DNA of 64,000 nt from Mycobacterium sp. GA-1285 (GCF_001499905.1 NZ_LQIS01000006.1:85998-149997), one strand, 5' to 3'; shown: positions 25,699-34,517, counted from the first letter of the stretch. Notes: generated by a model from the letters alone, not told the origin. Numbers and translations are program-made.

Positions 25699-26152
25699 CG
25701 ACCTTGAGCTGTTGTCCGGTGGTGGCCCTAAAGACCACTAGCAGCTTCGCCGGTTCGGTCGAGCTGATGTTCTCGGTGACCACGTGATGGGCGCCGGGCT
25801 GCTCGTTCCAGTTCTCACCTTGGTGATACAGGTGCGCGGGCTCACCTTCGAGCTGGCTGCTGACCGCGCCCTGGAGCACATAGGCGTAAACGAACGCGTC
25901 ACCATGGCGGTGCGGAGCCGCGTGGGTGCCCGGCGGGAAGGTCACGATCGCCGAGGTGAAGGTCTTGCCCGGCACATTCGGCAGCGCCTTCTCGAACAGC
26001 GGAGCCAGCGTCTCCGACGAGTGCGGTGCAGCGGTGCCGGAATGAGGAGGTGCCGCGGAGGTATCGTTCGTCTCCGCCGTAGGGGTACAGCCGACGACCA
26101 TTGCGGCGAGCGCCGCGGTCAGGAGGCCGACGCCGATTCGCCTTGTGATCAT
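25682..26152 (-). CDS. Cupin-domain lipoprotein
   Basis: 156 residues. The signal peptide MITRRIGVGLLTAALAAMVV is followed by a lipobox with Cys22 (VVGC), then a Ser/Thr/Ala linker and a cupin barrel with PHRHGDAFVYAYVLQG and a late GAHHVV. The His/Glu pattern suits a metal-binding cupin anchored to the outer face of the membrane. Its ATG overlaps the TGA of the quinone oxidoreductase gene (ATGA) and its end overlaps the nitroreductase start, so the three are tightly coupled. The ligand is unknown. Confidence 0.85.
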   Translation of the reverse strand: MITRRIGVGLLTAALAAMVVGCTPTAETNDTSAAPPHSGTAAPHSSETLAPLFEKALPNVPGKTFTSAIVTFPPGTHAAPHRHGDAFVYAYVLQGAVSSQLEGEPAHLYHQGENWNEQPGAHHVVTENISSTEPAKLLVVFRATTGQQLKVDDANK

Positions 26153-27087
26153 GACCGTTGTCCTTCCTGGTCGTGTGCCACCTGAATGATCGTCTTGCCG
26201 CGAATGCGCCGGCGGCGGGTGAACGCGTCGGGGGCTTCGGCGAGCGGGCGGACCTCGCCGACGATCGGCTTGAGCCGTCCGTCCCGCACTCGCTGGGCCA
26301 ACTCGACAAGCTGCCCGCGATCGGGTTCGACCACGAAGAAGACGGCGCGCCCGTCGTCGGGCCGCACTCGAGGAGGCGCGGCGATGGTCACCAAGACGCC
26401 GCCGGGCCGCACCAGCGCCGCTGACCGCTCGAGGACTTCTCCGCCGATGACATCCAGGACCACGTCCACTGCGCCGACGCTTTCCATGCGGTCGGCGGTG
26501 AGGTCCACGAACTCCTGTGCACCCAAGCCGAGCACGACGTCGCGGTCCGCGCTCCGTCCCGTGCCGATCACTCGCGCGCCCACCTCGAGCGCCAGCTGAA
26601 CCGCGATGGAGCCGACACCGCCGGCCGCCCCGTGCACCACAACGGTCTGGCCGGTGGTGATCCGACCATGGACGAACAACGCCTGCCAGGCCGTCAGCCC
26701 CGAGATCGGCAGCGCAGCGGCCACGGTGTGGTCGATGTCGGCGGCCAGAGGTGCCAGGTTGCGTGCCTCTACGGCGGTGTACTCGGCCAACGAACCGTTG
26801 CGAGCCCAGTCGGCGAGGCCGAACACCCGCTGACCGACAGTAAGCCCGGTGGTGCCGTACCCCAATTCGGCGACGACTCCGGACAATTCGTGTCCGGGAA
26901 CGGTGGGAGTGCGGTCGCGGCCGGCCCGGTCGGTCCACGTGGCGGGCCACTCGAGTTCACCGGGGGTGAAGCCGGCTGCGTGAACGCGGACGATGACGTC
27001 GTTCTCGGCGGCGTGGGGGTACGGCAGATCGGTGAGGGTGAGACCGTCGACACCCGCGTCGCGTGCTGTTGCAGTGATGGCTTGCAT
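26149..27087 (-). CDS. Quinone oxidoreductase-like zinc-independent MDR protein
   Basis: 312 residues from ATG 27087, chosen because AAGGA lies six bases upstream; GTG 27102 would add five residues. The GroES-like N-terminal part includes PGHELSGVV and the Rossmann part has GAAGGVGSIAVQLA (AxxGxxG). The zinc-binding cysteines of alcohol dehydrogenases are absent, as in NADPH:quinone reductases. It is the first gene of the operon with the cupin lipoprotein and nitroreductase. Together these suggest electrophile or quinone detoxification, an inference from context. Confidence 0.87.
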   Translation of the reverse strand: MQAITATARDAGVDGLTLTDLPYPHAAENDVIVRVHAAGFTPGELEWPATWTDRAGRDRTPTVPGHELSGVVAELGYGTTGLTVGQRVFGLADWARNGSLAEYTAVEARNLAPLAADIDHTVAAALPISGLTAWQALFVHGRITTGQTVVVHGAAGGVGSIAVQLALEVGARVIGTGRSADRDVVLGLGAQEFVDLTADRMESVGAVDVVLDVIGGEVLERSAALVRPGGVLVTIAAPPRVRPDDGRAVFFVVEPDRGQLVELAQRVRDGRLKPIVGEVRPLAEAPDAFTRRRRIRGKTIIQVAHDQEGQRS

Positions 27088-27218
27088 GTCAGGTCCTTTC
27101 ACGCGGCTTCGCGAACGAGCAGCGGGTCCCTCTCGGCGGTGTGTGGAGAGTAGGCCAATGTGCCGTCGAGCCCTGAGATAATCCGTTCATTACCGTTGCG
27201 CCTCAGACCTTTCGGCGG

Positions 27219-27857
27219 TCAGCTCGGCCATGGCGCGGCGAGCATACGCTCGACGGTGGTGACGCGCCGGTAACCGGGGACGAAGTGCTCCACTACGTCG
27301 GAGTTGACCGTTCCGTTGGTCGTCTCCGGACGGTTCTTGAACCCTTCGAAGTAGGCCTGCAGAAACTCGTTCTTGAAATCGCCCCGCGGGTGAGCGGCGA
27401 CGATTTCGTTCACCTGATCGGCATCCAGCCCGTCGAGGCCGACGCCGACAACGTCGGTCATCACCCCCAAGTACATGGCCGCGATCTCCGGACCCATGCG
27501 GCCCGGAATCTCCGGTGTGGTGTGCAGCGCGATTGCCGTCCACACAGTATCGGCCGCTCCGGCAGAAAAGCCGCGATCGATGAGGAACTTGCGCCCGTGG
27601 TCGGCGCCGTCGACCTCGAACCGCTGTTCTCGATCGGAGAACGGTGTCACCAGACCGGTGTCGTGAAACATGGCGGCCAGATAGAGCAGTTCTTGATCAG
27701 GGTGCGCGCCGAGTCGGTGCGCGTGTAACTGGCCGAACAAGAAGACCCTGCGCGAGTGGTGGTAGATGAGGGGGCTGGTGGTGTCCCACAGGAGACGAGT
27801 CGCTTCAGCGACCGCCGCAGTATCGGGGATCTCCACGCCCGCAATGACTTCTGACAT
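27219..27857 (-). CDS. HD-domain protein (cyanamide hydratase-like)
   Basis: 212 residues. Metal-ligand motifs are HHSRRVF (about 33-39), MFHDTGL (about 63-69; the HD pair) and a later ALHTTPEIPG. The order H...HD...H and the YLAAMFHDTGL context match the small HD proteins related to fungal cyanamide hydratase and to DUF-type phosphohydrolases. Substrate cannot be read from sequence. It lies 131 bp upstream of the quinone oxidoreductase on the same strand and may share regulation with it. Confidence 0.82.
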   Translation of the reverse strand: MSEVIAGVEIPDTAAVAEATRLLWDTTSPLIYHHSRRVFLFGQLHAHRLGAHPDQELLYLAAMFHDTGLVTPFSDREQRFEVDGADHGRKFLIDRGFSAGAADTVWTAIALHTTPEIPGRMGPEIAAMYLGVMTDVVGVGLDGLDADQVNEIVAAHPRGDFKNEFLQAYFEGFKNRPETTNGTVNSDVVEHFVPGYRRVTTVERMLAAPWPS

Positions 27858-28202
27858 GAGATGTGCGCTTTCTGCTTGGTTGTCGAACTCTGCCTGACAT
27901 CCATGCTGGCGCGCATCGTGCCTCGTGCGCCGCCTTCATCCGGCCAAGAATCCCTCGAATAAGGACGTCAAAACGCGCTGCGAGCAGCAGCACGGCGCAT
28001 GGATCGCCGACCGGTGTTCCCTACTCGATGTTGGGCGCGTCGCCGTGCAGTCGAAGCCGGCGCCACCACCGGCCACGACGGCTCCGGGGCGCGACGGGGT
28101 ACCGGTTAGGTACTCGCGCACCGCAGCGTTGACGCGTGCAGGATGTCGGTGCGCGTCCGGGGGCTTGATGCGCCCAGGTACCCACTGGCGACGTCGCACT
28201 TC
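27858..28202. other. Gene-free gap between arr and the HD gene
   Basis: 345 bp with no frame that looks coding on either strand. It should hold the HD-gene promoter and the arr 3' end; I see no strong hairpin or repeat. Confidence 0.4.
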
Positions 28203-28625
28203 TCAGTTCAGGATCTCCGCATCGTCGCTTGAGAGGAGCGCAGACAGTCGTTCCCGCCACAGCTGCAACTGTTCAGGAGTCAGCCGCGTCCACTCGGTGA
28301 TCTCGCCGACGATCCGCAGTGGGGCCGTGCTGCGGTACGACCGAGTGGGGTTGCCGGGGAACTTCTTATCGGTCACGTTCGGGTCATCCTCGAACTCCCC
28401 GGTCGGCTCTACTTCGTACACTCTCGGATGCGCCTGGCCCCCGGCGAGTTCCGCGGCGATCTCCGCAGCGACACCAGCCCCGTCAACCAGAGCGGTGAAG
28501 TAGATGTGGTTCATCACGATCTCGGGACGGTAGTTCGATCGATGGCCGGCGGTGAGGAACTCGCCCACTTTCAACTTCGCGATCGTGCCGTGGAAGAACG
28601 GGCCCTCATCAAGCGATTTCGGCAC
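28203..28625 (-). CDS. arr: Rifampicin ADP-ribosyltransferase (Arr)
   Basis: 140 residues, the full length of the Arr family. Conserved blocks are FFHGTIAKLKVG (His12), MNHIYFT (Tyr42), and EDDPNVTDKKFPGNPTRSYR (Asp81 in the acidic pair), which form the NAD+ site in M. smegmatis Arr. The enzyme moves ADP-ribose from NAD+ to the C23 hydroxyl of rifamycins and inactivates them in the cytosol. It stands alone on the minus strand downstream of the decayed segment beside dnaB. It is shorter at the N-terminus than the M. smegmatis protein by a few residues; all core motifs are present, so it is probably active. Confidence 0.9.
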   Translation of the reverse strand: MPKSLDEGPFFHGTIAKLKVGEFLTAGHRSNYRPEIVMNHIYFTALVDGAGVAAEIAAELAGGQAHPRVYEVEPTGEFEDDPNVTDKKFPGNPTRSYRSTAPLRIVGEITEWTRLTPEQLQLWRERLSALLSSDDAEILN

Positions 28626-28930
28626 CTAGATTCCTTCGGATCAATTGCTGAGACGGTCCAGCATGCGGTACTACCCGGGCCTTGCCGCAAGCCCCCTGTC
28701 TGGCGTTATCCTGGAGGTGAAAGCAGTGCCTGGTTTCCCTATGCCGACCCCTCACTGGACGATCACATCGAGGTAACTTTCGGCCAGTTAAGACAGCTGT
28801 GGCATCGATGACGACGCGGTAGCCTTCGCCCAGCATCATCCAGTCGCACACCGAAGGCGTCGCGCTCTTCTGCTCCCTCGATGCGACCGCATGTCGGCTT
28901 CGTCGACGATTTCCCGAATTCCCGTGCTCT
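28626..28930. other. Gene-free segment upstream of arr
   Basis: About 305 bp, slightly less GC-rich than its neighbours, with no convincing frame. It should contain the arr promoter, which I cannot place. Confidence 0.35.
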
Positions 28931-29295
28931 TCAGGGCGGTCCGGTGCAGATACCGCCGACGAAGACCTCGAAGGCATCGTTCATCACGTTCTTGAAGCGA
29001 TCGCCGAGTCCGTTCGACTTGCTCTTCAGGCTGAATCACGCTTCGTGGTAGAGCGTCGCCCGCATAGGCGTTCCATCGCCCACTGGTGGCGGATCATGAC
29101 GAGCGTGTTGTCGTCGACGGCGATGGACGGGTGCTGCGTGAACGTGAACCGTTAGTGCGCAATGTTTCCGGCTCCCCGGTCCCTTTCCATCGCAGCCTTG
29201 TACTTGTCCCGTGGCAGCGCCATGCTTCCGGGGAGGTAGTCGATCGCTGCCTCGGAGACGCCGTCGGCGATCATGCCTTCGCGCACCTTCGTCAC
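28931..29295 (-). pseudogene. Decayed small gene whose GTG overlaps the dnaB stop
   Basis: From GTG 29295 (overlapping the dnaB TGA as GTGA) the minus strand reads VTKVREGMIADGVSEAAIDY and on to an in-frame TAA. The same frame then continues with coding character (FTQHPSIAVDDNTLVMIRHQ) to a TGA at 29028. A second frame continues with LKSKSNGLGDRFKNVMNDAF up to 28931. Two stops and at least one frameshift would be needed to break a protein of about 115 residues. I do not recognise the family. It could also be ordinary non-coding DNA with chance frames. Confidence 0.3.
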
Positions 29296-32200
29296 TGCTT
29301 AGCCATATTCGCAAAGCGGCTCAAATGCAACTGGTGCGCAACGGTAATCGTCTTCGTCGGGCCGTTACGGTGTTTGCCGAGGATCAGGTCAGCTTCGCCT
29401 CCGCGCGGATCGTCACGCTCGAACGCGTCCGGTCGGTGCAAAAGTATGACCATGTCCGCATCCTGTTCTAGCGAGTTGTGTAGACTAACTAAGTTTGCGA
29501 CGAAATTGTGTGTGCCGCTTACTGTTCCGTCGTAGACGTCGTGCGTACCGATACTCGTGATCTCCACGATTTCGTCCCAGAACACGTCGTTCATCGCCAG
29601 GTCGTGAATCTTGGTGTCCTCCAACAATGCTGCCGCCCGGTGCAACCTCGCCCTGCTGGGCGCATGTTTCCACATTGTCGATCCGCAGAACTTGGTGCCC
29701 ATTGCAGCGGCGAACTGGCGATGCGTCATCTGCCGCTCGGTAAGTGTGGCGCGGACATGGGTCCAAACTTCCTTCGGAACAGTGTCGAGATTCGTGTTGC
29801 GTACCTTGCTCTCGAGCATGCCGATCACTTCTCGTACTGCGATCGCCTTTTCACCGTTGACACCGACATGCCTGAGGAAGCGCAGTTGGTTCTCGGCTCC
29901 ATAGATGCACAGGTGCCATCCGTCCCGGTAACCCGCCTTGCGGACCCGCTTCATGCGGGCGAAGACACCCAGCCGGGCCAGCAGTAGCGCAACGTCGTCA
30001 ACGAGTTGCCGGCTGGTCGACGCGTAATAGATCCGGCCCTGCCGAATCTTGTAGTCCCACCGCACCGACCCATCCGTCGCCCATAAATGCCGCAGGAACA
30101 ACGCGATCTGGTCGTTCGGCAGCGCGAAAATCTCTGCGGGAACAAACTTCTCGTAGCTGCGCTTACCGAACAGGCCCAGCTTGTCCAGCCATGCCGCGAT
30201 CGGATTGCGCTTCCCATGCGTCAATCGATACGGCGCCGGCAACCGCAGCGTCGTCACACGCGCCGAGGCGTACTCGTCTCGGATAGCAGTCACACCGAAA
30301 TGCTGCGCGGCCTTCGTCACCGCAACCAGGTTTTGCTCGTCGATGCTCGCGTAGCGGATCGGCTGGCGCTTCACGCACGACCCGTCGCCGATCATGTGCG
30401 CCAGCAGGATGACTTCGTCATCCGGGAGACGCTGCGTGTGCACCGGCTCCGGCACCCGCCGCGGCACTGCCACCCGCTCCCCAACCGTCAAGTCGCCTAA
30501 CGAGGTCCACCCTTCAAACGTCATGAATGGATGGTTCGCCGTAGCCTCAACCTCGCGACCCGACGCCAGCCGCACCTTGAACACTTCCTTGTGCCCGCTG
30601 TAGAACACGTTCGTCATCGGCCGCGCGACCATGCGCTTGCGCTCATCCATCGACCACACCAGCGGCCGCTCCCCCGTGCGCATCAGCTCACCGAACGTCA
30701 CCTCAGCGCCGGTGTCCGCCCGCAGGATTCGCGTATTCGCGGTAAGACAACCCGACTCGCGAAGGTCCGAGACCATCGGCTTCTTGTCAGTGCGCTGTTC
30801 CGGCCCGCGGTTCAGCTGGCTGATGGCGACGACGGGGACGTCGAGTTCCTTGGCCATCAGCTTGAGGCTTCGCGAGAAGTCCGACACTTCCTGCTGCCGT
30901 GATTCGTACTTCTTGCCCGACGTCATCAGCTGCATGTAGTCGACGACGATCAATCGCAAGCCGGCCTTCTGGCTCAGCCGCCGCGCCTTCGCGCGGATCT
31001 CCATCATCGTCAGGTTCGGCGAATCATCGATATACAATGGCGCTTCGCTGATCTCGCTCATCCGGCGCGCCAGCCGCGTCCAGTCGTCGTCACTCATCCG
31101 ACCCGACCGCATATCGGCCAGCTTGATCTTCGCCTCGGCCGACAACAGCCGCATCACGATCTCGGACTTACTCATCTCCAGCGAGAAGATGACGCTCGGC
31201 ATCTGGTGCTTGATCGAGCATGACCGCATGAAATCCAGGCCGAGCGTCGAGTTGTGCGTCGGCACCATCTCCCGTCCCGCCAGATACAGATGATCGGAAT
31301 TATCGACCTCCACACACCGCACCGGCACACTCGCAACACGCCGCACAGCGTCGATGCCCCACGCTGATTGACGCCGGCCGCCAACCGTCACCAGCGCAGG
31401 CACCCGCGTCGCGCTGATGATGTCTACGCCAGGCCGCAACGCAGTGGTGATCTGTACCCCGCGGCTGGTCGGCCACTGATGAAAAGCATCCGCCACAATA
31501 GTCGTGCCATCGGCGAATTCGACCTCATAGCAAGGCCGCCCGAGCATCACCTCAGTCGCAGCGACCACTCGCGTCGGCTCACCGTCCGCGCCGAGCAACC
31601 AGTCCCCCACCGCGACGTCGCCCATCGTCGTCCAGCCGGTCGGCGTCGGCAGCGGCGTGTCGAGCGCCAGCGCCTTCCCGACACCCGGCCGCGCCGCGAT
31701 GATGATCATCTGCCCCGGATGCAGGCCGTTGGTCACCTCGTCGAGTTCCAGAAAACCGGTCGGGACACCACGCGCCAGTCCACCCTGCGACGCGATCGCG
31801 TCGATCTCGTCCATCGTCGGCTGCAGCAGTTCTTCGAGCGCCACGAAGTCCTCGGCAGTGCGCCGCTCGGTGACGTCGTAGATCTCCGACTGCGCGCGGT
31901 CGACGATCTCGTTGACGTCGGCGCCTTCGGCGCCCGCATAGCCGTACTGCACGACCCGCGTGCCCGCTTCGACCAACCGTCGCAGCAGCGCCTTCTCCGC
32001 GACGATGCCCGCATAGAACCCGGCGTTCGCGGCCGTCGGAACCGTGGAGATCAGCGTGTGCAGATACGGCGCCCCGCCGATGCGACGCAGAAGCCCCCGC
32101 CGGTCCAACTCCGCGGCGACGGTCACCGCGTCGGCCGGCTCGCCGCGGCCGTAGAGGTCGAGGATCGCGTCGTAGACGTTCTGGTGCGCGGGCCGGTAGA

Positions 32201-32381
32201 AGTCACCCGGTCGCAGCTTCTCGAGCACGTCGGCGATGGCGTCCTTGCTCAGCAGCATCCCGCCCAGAACGGCCTGCTCGGCGGCTTGGTCCTGCGGGGG
32301 CTGGCGGCCGAAGTCCTCGCTGGGCGGTGCATCCATAGCCCGATGGCCCGCGCCGTGACCCAAGTCATCCACGACAGCCAC
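29292..32381 (-). CDS. dnaB: Replicative DNA helicase DnaB with two inteins
   Basis: 1029 residues from GTG 32381, matching the MAVVDDL start of mycobacterial DnaB; GTG 32393 is an upstream alternative. After removing two inteins the helicase is 463 residues, normal for the family. The N-terminal domain (PPQDQAAEQAVLGGML) is followed by the RecA-like motor. Intein 1 (237-377) splits the Walker A loop right after ARPGVGK. Intein 2 (545-969) follows SDLRESG and precedes SLEQDAD. Walker B is LRLIVVDYMQLM. The hexameric helicase opens the replication fork; it cannot bind ATP properly until intein 1 has left. M. smegmatis carries inteins at the same two sites, whereas M. tuberculosis has only the second. 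Confidence 0.96.
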   Translation of the reverse strand: MAVVDDLGHGAGHRAMDAPPSEDFGRQPPQDQAAEQAVLGGMLLSKDAIADVLEKLRPGDFYRPAHQNVYDAILDLYGRGEPADAVTVAAELDRRGLLRRIGGAPYLHTLISTVPTAANAGFYAGIVAEKALLRRLVEAGTRVVQYGYAGAEGADVNEIVDRAQSEIYDVTERRTAEDFVALEELLQPTMDEIDAIASQGGLARGVPTGFLELDEVTNGLHPGQMIIIAARPGVGKALALDTPLPTPTGWTTMGDVAVGDWLLGADGEPTRVVAATEVMLGRPCYEVEFADGTTIVADAFHQWPTSRGVQITTALRPGVDIISATRVPALVTVGGRRQSAWGIDAVRRVASVPVRCVEVDNSDHLYLAGREMVPTHNSTLGLDFMRSCSIKHQMPSVIFSLEMSKSEIVMRLLSAEAKIKLADMRSGRMSDDDWTRLARRMSEISEAPLYIDDSPNLTMMEIRAKARRLSQKAGLRLIVVDYMQLMTSGKKYESRQQEVSDFSRSLKLMAKELDVPVVAISQLNRGPEQRTDKKPMVSDLRESGCLTANTRILRADTGAEVTFGELMRTGERPLVWSMDERKRMVARPMTNVFYSGHKEVFKVRLASGREVEATANHPFMTFEGWTSLGDLTVGERVAVPRRVPEPVHTQRLPDDEVILLAHMIGDGSCVKRQPIRYASIDEQNLVAVTKAAQHFGVTAIRDEYASARVTTLRLPAPYRLTHGKRNPIAAWLDKLGLFGKRSYEKFVPAEIFALPNDQIALFLRHLWATDGSVRWDYKIRQGRIYYASTSRQLVDDVALLLARLGVFARMKRVRKAGYRDGWHLCIYGAENQLRFLRHVGVNGEKAIAVREVIGMLESKVRNTNLDTVPKEVWTHVRATLTERQMTHRQFAAAMGTKFCGSTMWKHAPSRARLHRAAALLEDTKIHDLAMNDVFWDEIVEITSIGTHDVYDGTVSGTHNFVANLVSLHNSLEQDADMVILLHRPDAFERDDPRGGEADLILGKHRNGPTKTITVAHQLHLSRFANMAKQ
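29475..30749 (-). other. DnaB intein 2: class 1 intein with LAGLIDADG endonuclease
   Basis: 425 residues from Cys1 (CLTANTRILR) to His-Asn425, with Ser as +1 residue. Block B has TANH (70-73). Two LAGLIDADG-type helices are visible: LLAHMIGDGS (115-124) and LRHLWATDGS (219-228), with Asp at both active-site positions. The reading frame is intact, so the homing endonuclease may still be active. The insertion point is the same as that of the M. tuberculosis DnaB intein. Confidence 0.93.
31251..31673 (-). other. DnaB intein 1: class 3 mini-intein in the P-loop
   Basis: 141 residues inserted between Lys and Ser of GVGK/STLG. It begins with Ala, not Cys or Ser, so the usual N-terminal nucleophile is missing. 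Trp67 (AFHQW), Cys120 (VRCVEVD) and Thr139 (VPTHN) form the WCT triplet that defines class 3 inteins, in which the block F cysteine starts splicing. Asn141 is the last residue and Ser the +1 nucleophile. There is no homing endonuclease. The equivalent intein of M. smegmatis DnaB has been reported to be blocked by oxidative and zinc stress. Confidence 0.93.
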
Positions 32382-32862
32382 GAAGCGCTTCACCCCCTCT
32401 ATTCACCATCGAACGTACATTCGATACCCGCTCACCGCGACTGTAAGCCAGACCCCCGACAGAACGCTCCGCGGCGGCCGGACCGGTCCCGCCGACGGCT
32501 TACGCTAGACGTTGCTGGCGGGGGCGCAACCCGGCCCTGTTCATAGACCTGTGGATGGGGTGTGGATAGGTCGGGACAACCATGTTGAGTCGTTGGGGAG
32601 AACCTGTTAATCAACCACTTCGCTCACTGCATCTGTGCAGATAGCCGCACCATAAACCGACCGGGATGCTGTGGATGACAATTGCTTCGGCGTGTCGGCC
32701 AGGGTTGCCGAGTCGGGCGTGTTGTATTGCGGCCAGGGGCCATGGAGGTTAACAGCAGGTTAGCTTCGCTGGAATCCGTGCCCTCGCAAAGTTCGCCAGG
32801 CAGCACAGCAAGGGCCGGGTGAAGATCGATCAAGCCTTCACCCGGCCCTATTGACGCTGCGG
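32382..32862. other. 481-bp gap upstream of dnaB with DnaA-box-like motifs
   Basis: No coding frame is convincing. TGTGGAT, the core of a reversed DnaA box, occurs three times in the same orientation at 32550-32558 (TGTGGATGG), 32561-32569 (TGTGGATAG) and 32670-32678 (TGTGGATGA). The first two are spaced 11 bp apart. They may be weak DnaA sites in the dnaB control region. The rplI terminator is at the right end. Confidence 0.4.
32811..32849 (-). terminator. Terminator hairpin of the rpsF-ssb-rpsR-rplI operon
   Basis: Perfect 14-bp arms (AGGGCCGGGTGAAG and its complement) with an 11-base loop, 14 bp past the rplI stop. There is no long T-run, as usual in mycobacteria. Confidence 0.8.
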
Positions 32863-33321
32863 CTACTGCCCGGCGACTACTTCCAGCGTCACCGATGCGG
32901 CGATTTCCGGATGCAGTCGAACCGCGACCGGATGCGTGCCGGTCGTCTTGATGTGCGCCTTGGGCAACTGGACGGTGCGCTTGTCCAGATTCGGGCCGCC
33001 GGCGCCCTTGATCGCCGCAACCACGTCAGCCGTCGTCACCGAACCGAACAGCTTGCCGCTGTCGGCCGCCGCCTTCACCGACAGCTGCACCGGGCCGAGA
33101 TTCTCGATCGCGGCCTTCAGCTCGACGGCGTGCTCCCGGCCCTGGATGGCCTTCTGCTCGCGGGCCCGACGAATCTCTTCGGCCTGGCGCTCCGCGCCGC
33201 GCGACGCCACGACCGCCAGTCGGCGCGGCACCAGGTAATTGCGGGCGTAGCCGTCCTTGACCTCGACGATGTCGCCCTGGACGCCAAGGTGTTCGACGTC
33301 AGCGGTGAGAATCAGTTTCAT
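32863..33321 (-). CDS. rplI: 50S ribosomal protein bL9
   Basis: 152 residues from ATG 33321 ([20 protein letters not shown], the canonical N-domain start). The N-terminal domain includes [13 protein letters not shown], followed by the long connecting helix and a C-terminal domain ending VTLEVVAGQ. Full length. It binds 23S rRNA near the L1 stalk. It is the last gene of the rpsF-ssb-rpsR-rplI operon, 13 bp after rpsR, and is followed by a strong hairpin. Confidence 0.97.
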   Translation of the reverse strand: MKLILTADVEHLGVQGDIVEVKDGYARNYLVPRRLAVVASRGAERQAEEIRRAREQKAIQGREHAVELKAAIENLGPVQLSVKAAADSGKLFGSVTTADVVAAIKGAGGPNLDKRTVQLPKAHIKTTGTHPVAVRLHPEIAASVTLEVVAGQ

Positions 33322-33334
33322 CTTTCCGTCCTGC

Positions 33335-33589
33335 CTATCGCGTCGACGAGGTGAACGGCAGCAGCGCAACCTCGCGCGCGTTCTTCACCGCGATCGCGAT
33401 GTCACGCTGATGCTGGACGCAGTTGCCGGTGACGCGGCGGGCGCGGATCTTGCCCCGCTCGCTGATGTACGTGCGCAGCAGCGCCGTGTCCTTGTAGTCG
33501 ATGGTCTGCCCCTTTTTGGAGCAGAAAACGCACTTGCGGGTCTTGACCGGCTTCTCGGGAGCCGGCCGACGCTTGGTGGCCTTGGCCAT
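33335..33589 (-). CDS. rpsR: 30S ribosomal protein bS18, zinc-binding type
   Basis: 84 residues. Cys20, Cys23, Cys57 and His60 (CVFC and NCVQH) form the C+ zinc-ribbon version of S18, equivalent to rpsR1; mycobacteria often keep a cysteine-free paralog elsewhere for zinc starvation. It packs against bS6 on the platform of the small subunit. Operon position between ssb and rplI is standard. Confidence 0.97.
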   Translation of the reverse strand: MAKATKRRPAPEKPVKTRKCVFCSKKGQTIDYKDTALLRTYISERGKIRARRVTGNCVQHQRDIAIAVKNAREVALLPFTSSTR

Positions 33590-33630
33590 GTGTCTTTCTC
33601 TTTCTTGCTTTTTCGTTGATCAGTTGTGGA

Positions 33631-34134
33631 TCAGAAGGGTGGCTCGTCGTCAGCTCCGGAGAACGAGCCCGACGCCGGGGCGCTGCCCCACGGATCGTCC
33701 TTCGGCTGCTCGGCGGGCCGCGAACCTCCGCCGCCGCCACCACCGAAGCCGCCGCCACCACCGCCGCTGCGGCTGGCTTTGTTCACCTTGGCGGTCGCGT
33801 ACCGCAGCGACGGGCCGATCTCGTCGACCTCGAGCTCCACCACGGTGCGCTTCTCACCCTCGCGGGTTTCGAACGAACGCTGCTTGAGCCGGCCCTGCAC
33901 GATCACCCGCGAACCGCGAGTGAGGCTTTCGGCCACGTTCTCGGCGGCCTCACGCCAGATGTTGCAGCGCAGGAACAACGCCTCGCCGTCCTTCCACTCC
34001 CCGCTCTGGCGGTCGTAGATGCGCGGTGTCGACGCAACGGTGAAGTTGGCGACGGCCGCGCCCGACGGCGTGAAGCGCAGTTCGGGATCGGCGGTCAGGT
34101 TTCCGACGACGGTGATGATGGTGTCACCAGCCAC
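33631..34134 (-). CDS. ssb: Single-stranded DNA-binding protein
   Basis: 167 residues. The OB-fold covers about 1-115 ([20 protein letters not shown] start; [14 protein letters not shown]). A glycine-rich linker follows and the acidic tip DDEPPF recruits partner proteins. It binds ssDNA as a tetramer at forks and repair sites. It sits between rpsF and rpsR, as is conserved in mycobacteria. Confidence 0.97.
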   Translation of the reverse strand: MAGDTIITVVGNLTADPELRFTPSGAAVANFTVASTPRIYDRQSGEWKDGEALFLRCNIWREAAENVAESLTRGSRVIVQGRLKQRSFETREGEKRTVVELEVDEIGPSLRYATAKVNKASRSGGGGGGFGGGGGGGSRPAEQPKDDPWGSAPASGSFSGADDEPPF

Positions 34135-34226
34135 GATGTCCTCCAGGGATTGGCGGTCTAAGTCTCGGCAGCGGTCGCAGGCGAGCCTACGGAAGCGCTC
34201 CGACGCTTACAGCCCGTTCTTCGGGA

Positions 34227-34517
34227 CTAGTGCTTGTCCGTCCGCATGACCTTGGTCCGCAGCACGGACTCGTTCAGGTTGAGCTGACGGTCCAGCTCGG
34301 TCACGGTGGCGGGCTCTGCCTTCACATCGATGACGGCGTAAATGCCCTCGGCGTGCTTGGCGATCTCGTATGCCAACCGGCGCCGGCCCCAGATGTCGAC
34401 CTTGTCGACATTGCCGCCGTCCTTGCGGATGACGTTGAGGAACGTTTCCAGCGACGGAGCTACCGTGCGCTCGTCAAGGGTGGGGTCGAGGATGACCATG
34501 ATTTCGTATGGACGCAT
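34227..34517 (-). CDS. rpsF: 30S ribosomal protein bS6
   Basis: 96 residues from ATG 34517 ([20 protein letters not shown]), preceded by AGGTGATGAGG; an upstream in-frame start at 34553 adds residues not found in S6 proteins. The ferredoxin-like fold includes [13 protein letters not shown] and the end [12 protein letters not shown]. It pairs with bS18. It is the first gene of the four-gene operon. Confidence 0.97.
   Translation of the reverse strand: MRPYEIMVILDPTLDERTVAPSLETFLNVIRKDGGNVDKVDIWGRRRLAYEIAKHAEGIYAVIDVKAEPATVTELDRQLNLNESVLRTKVMRTDKH

Noticed and set aside
28931..29295. Insertion sequence remnant next to dnaB
   Set aside because: No terminal inverted repeats, target duplication or transposase motifs could be seen; kept only as a decayed gene of unknown type.
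32624..32833. Short minus-strand frame between rplI and dnaB
   Set aside because: It overlaps the terminator hairpin, lacks a ribosome-binding site and shows no protein-like pattern.
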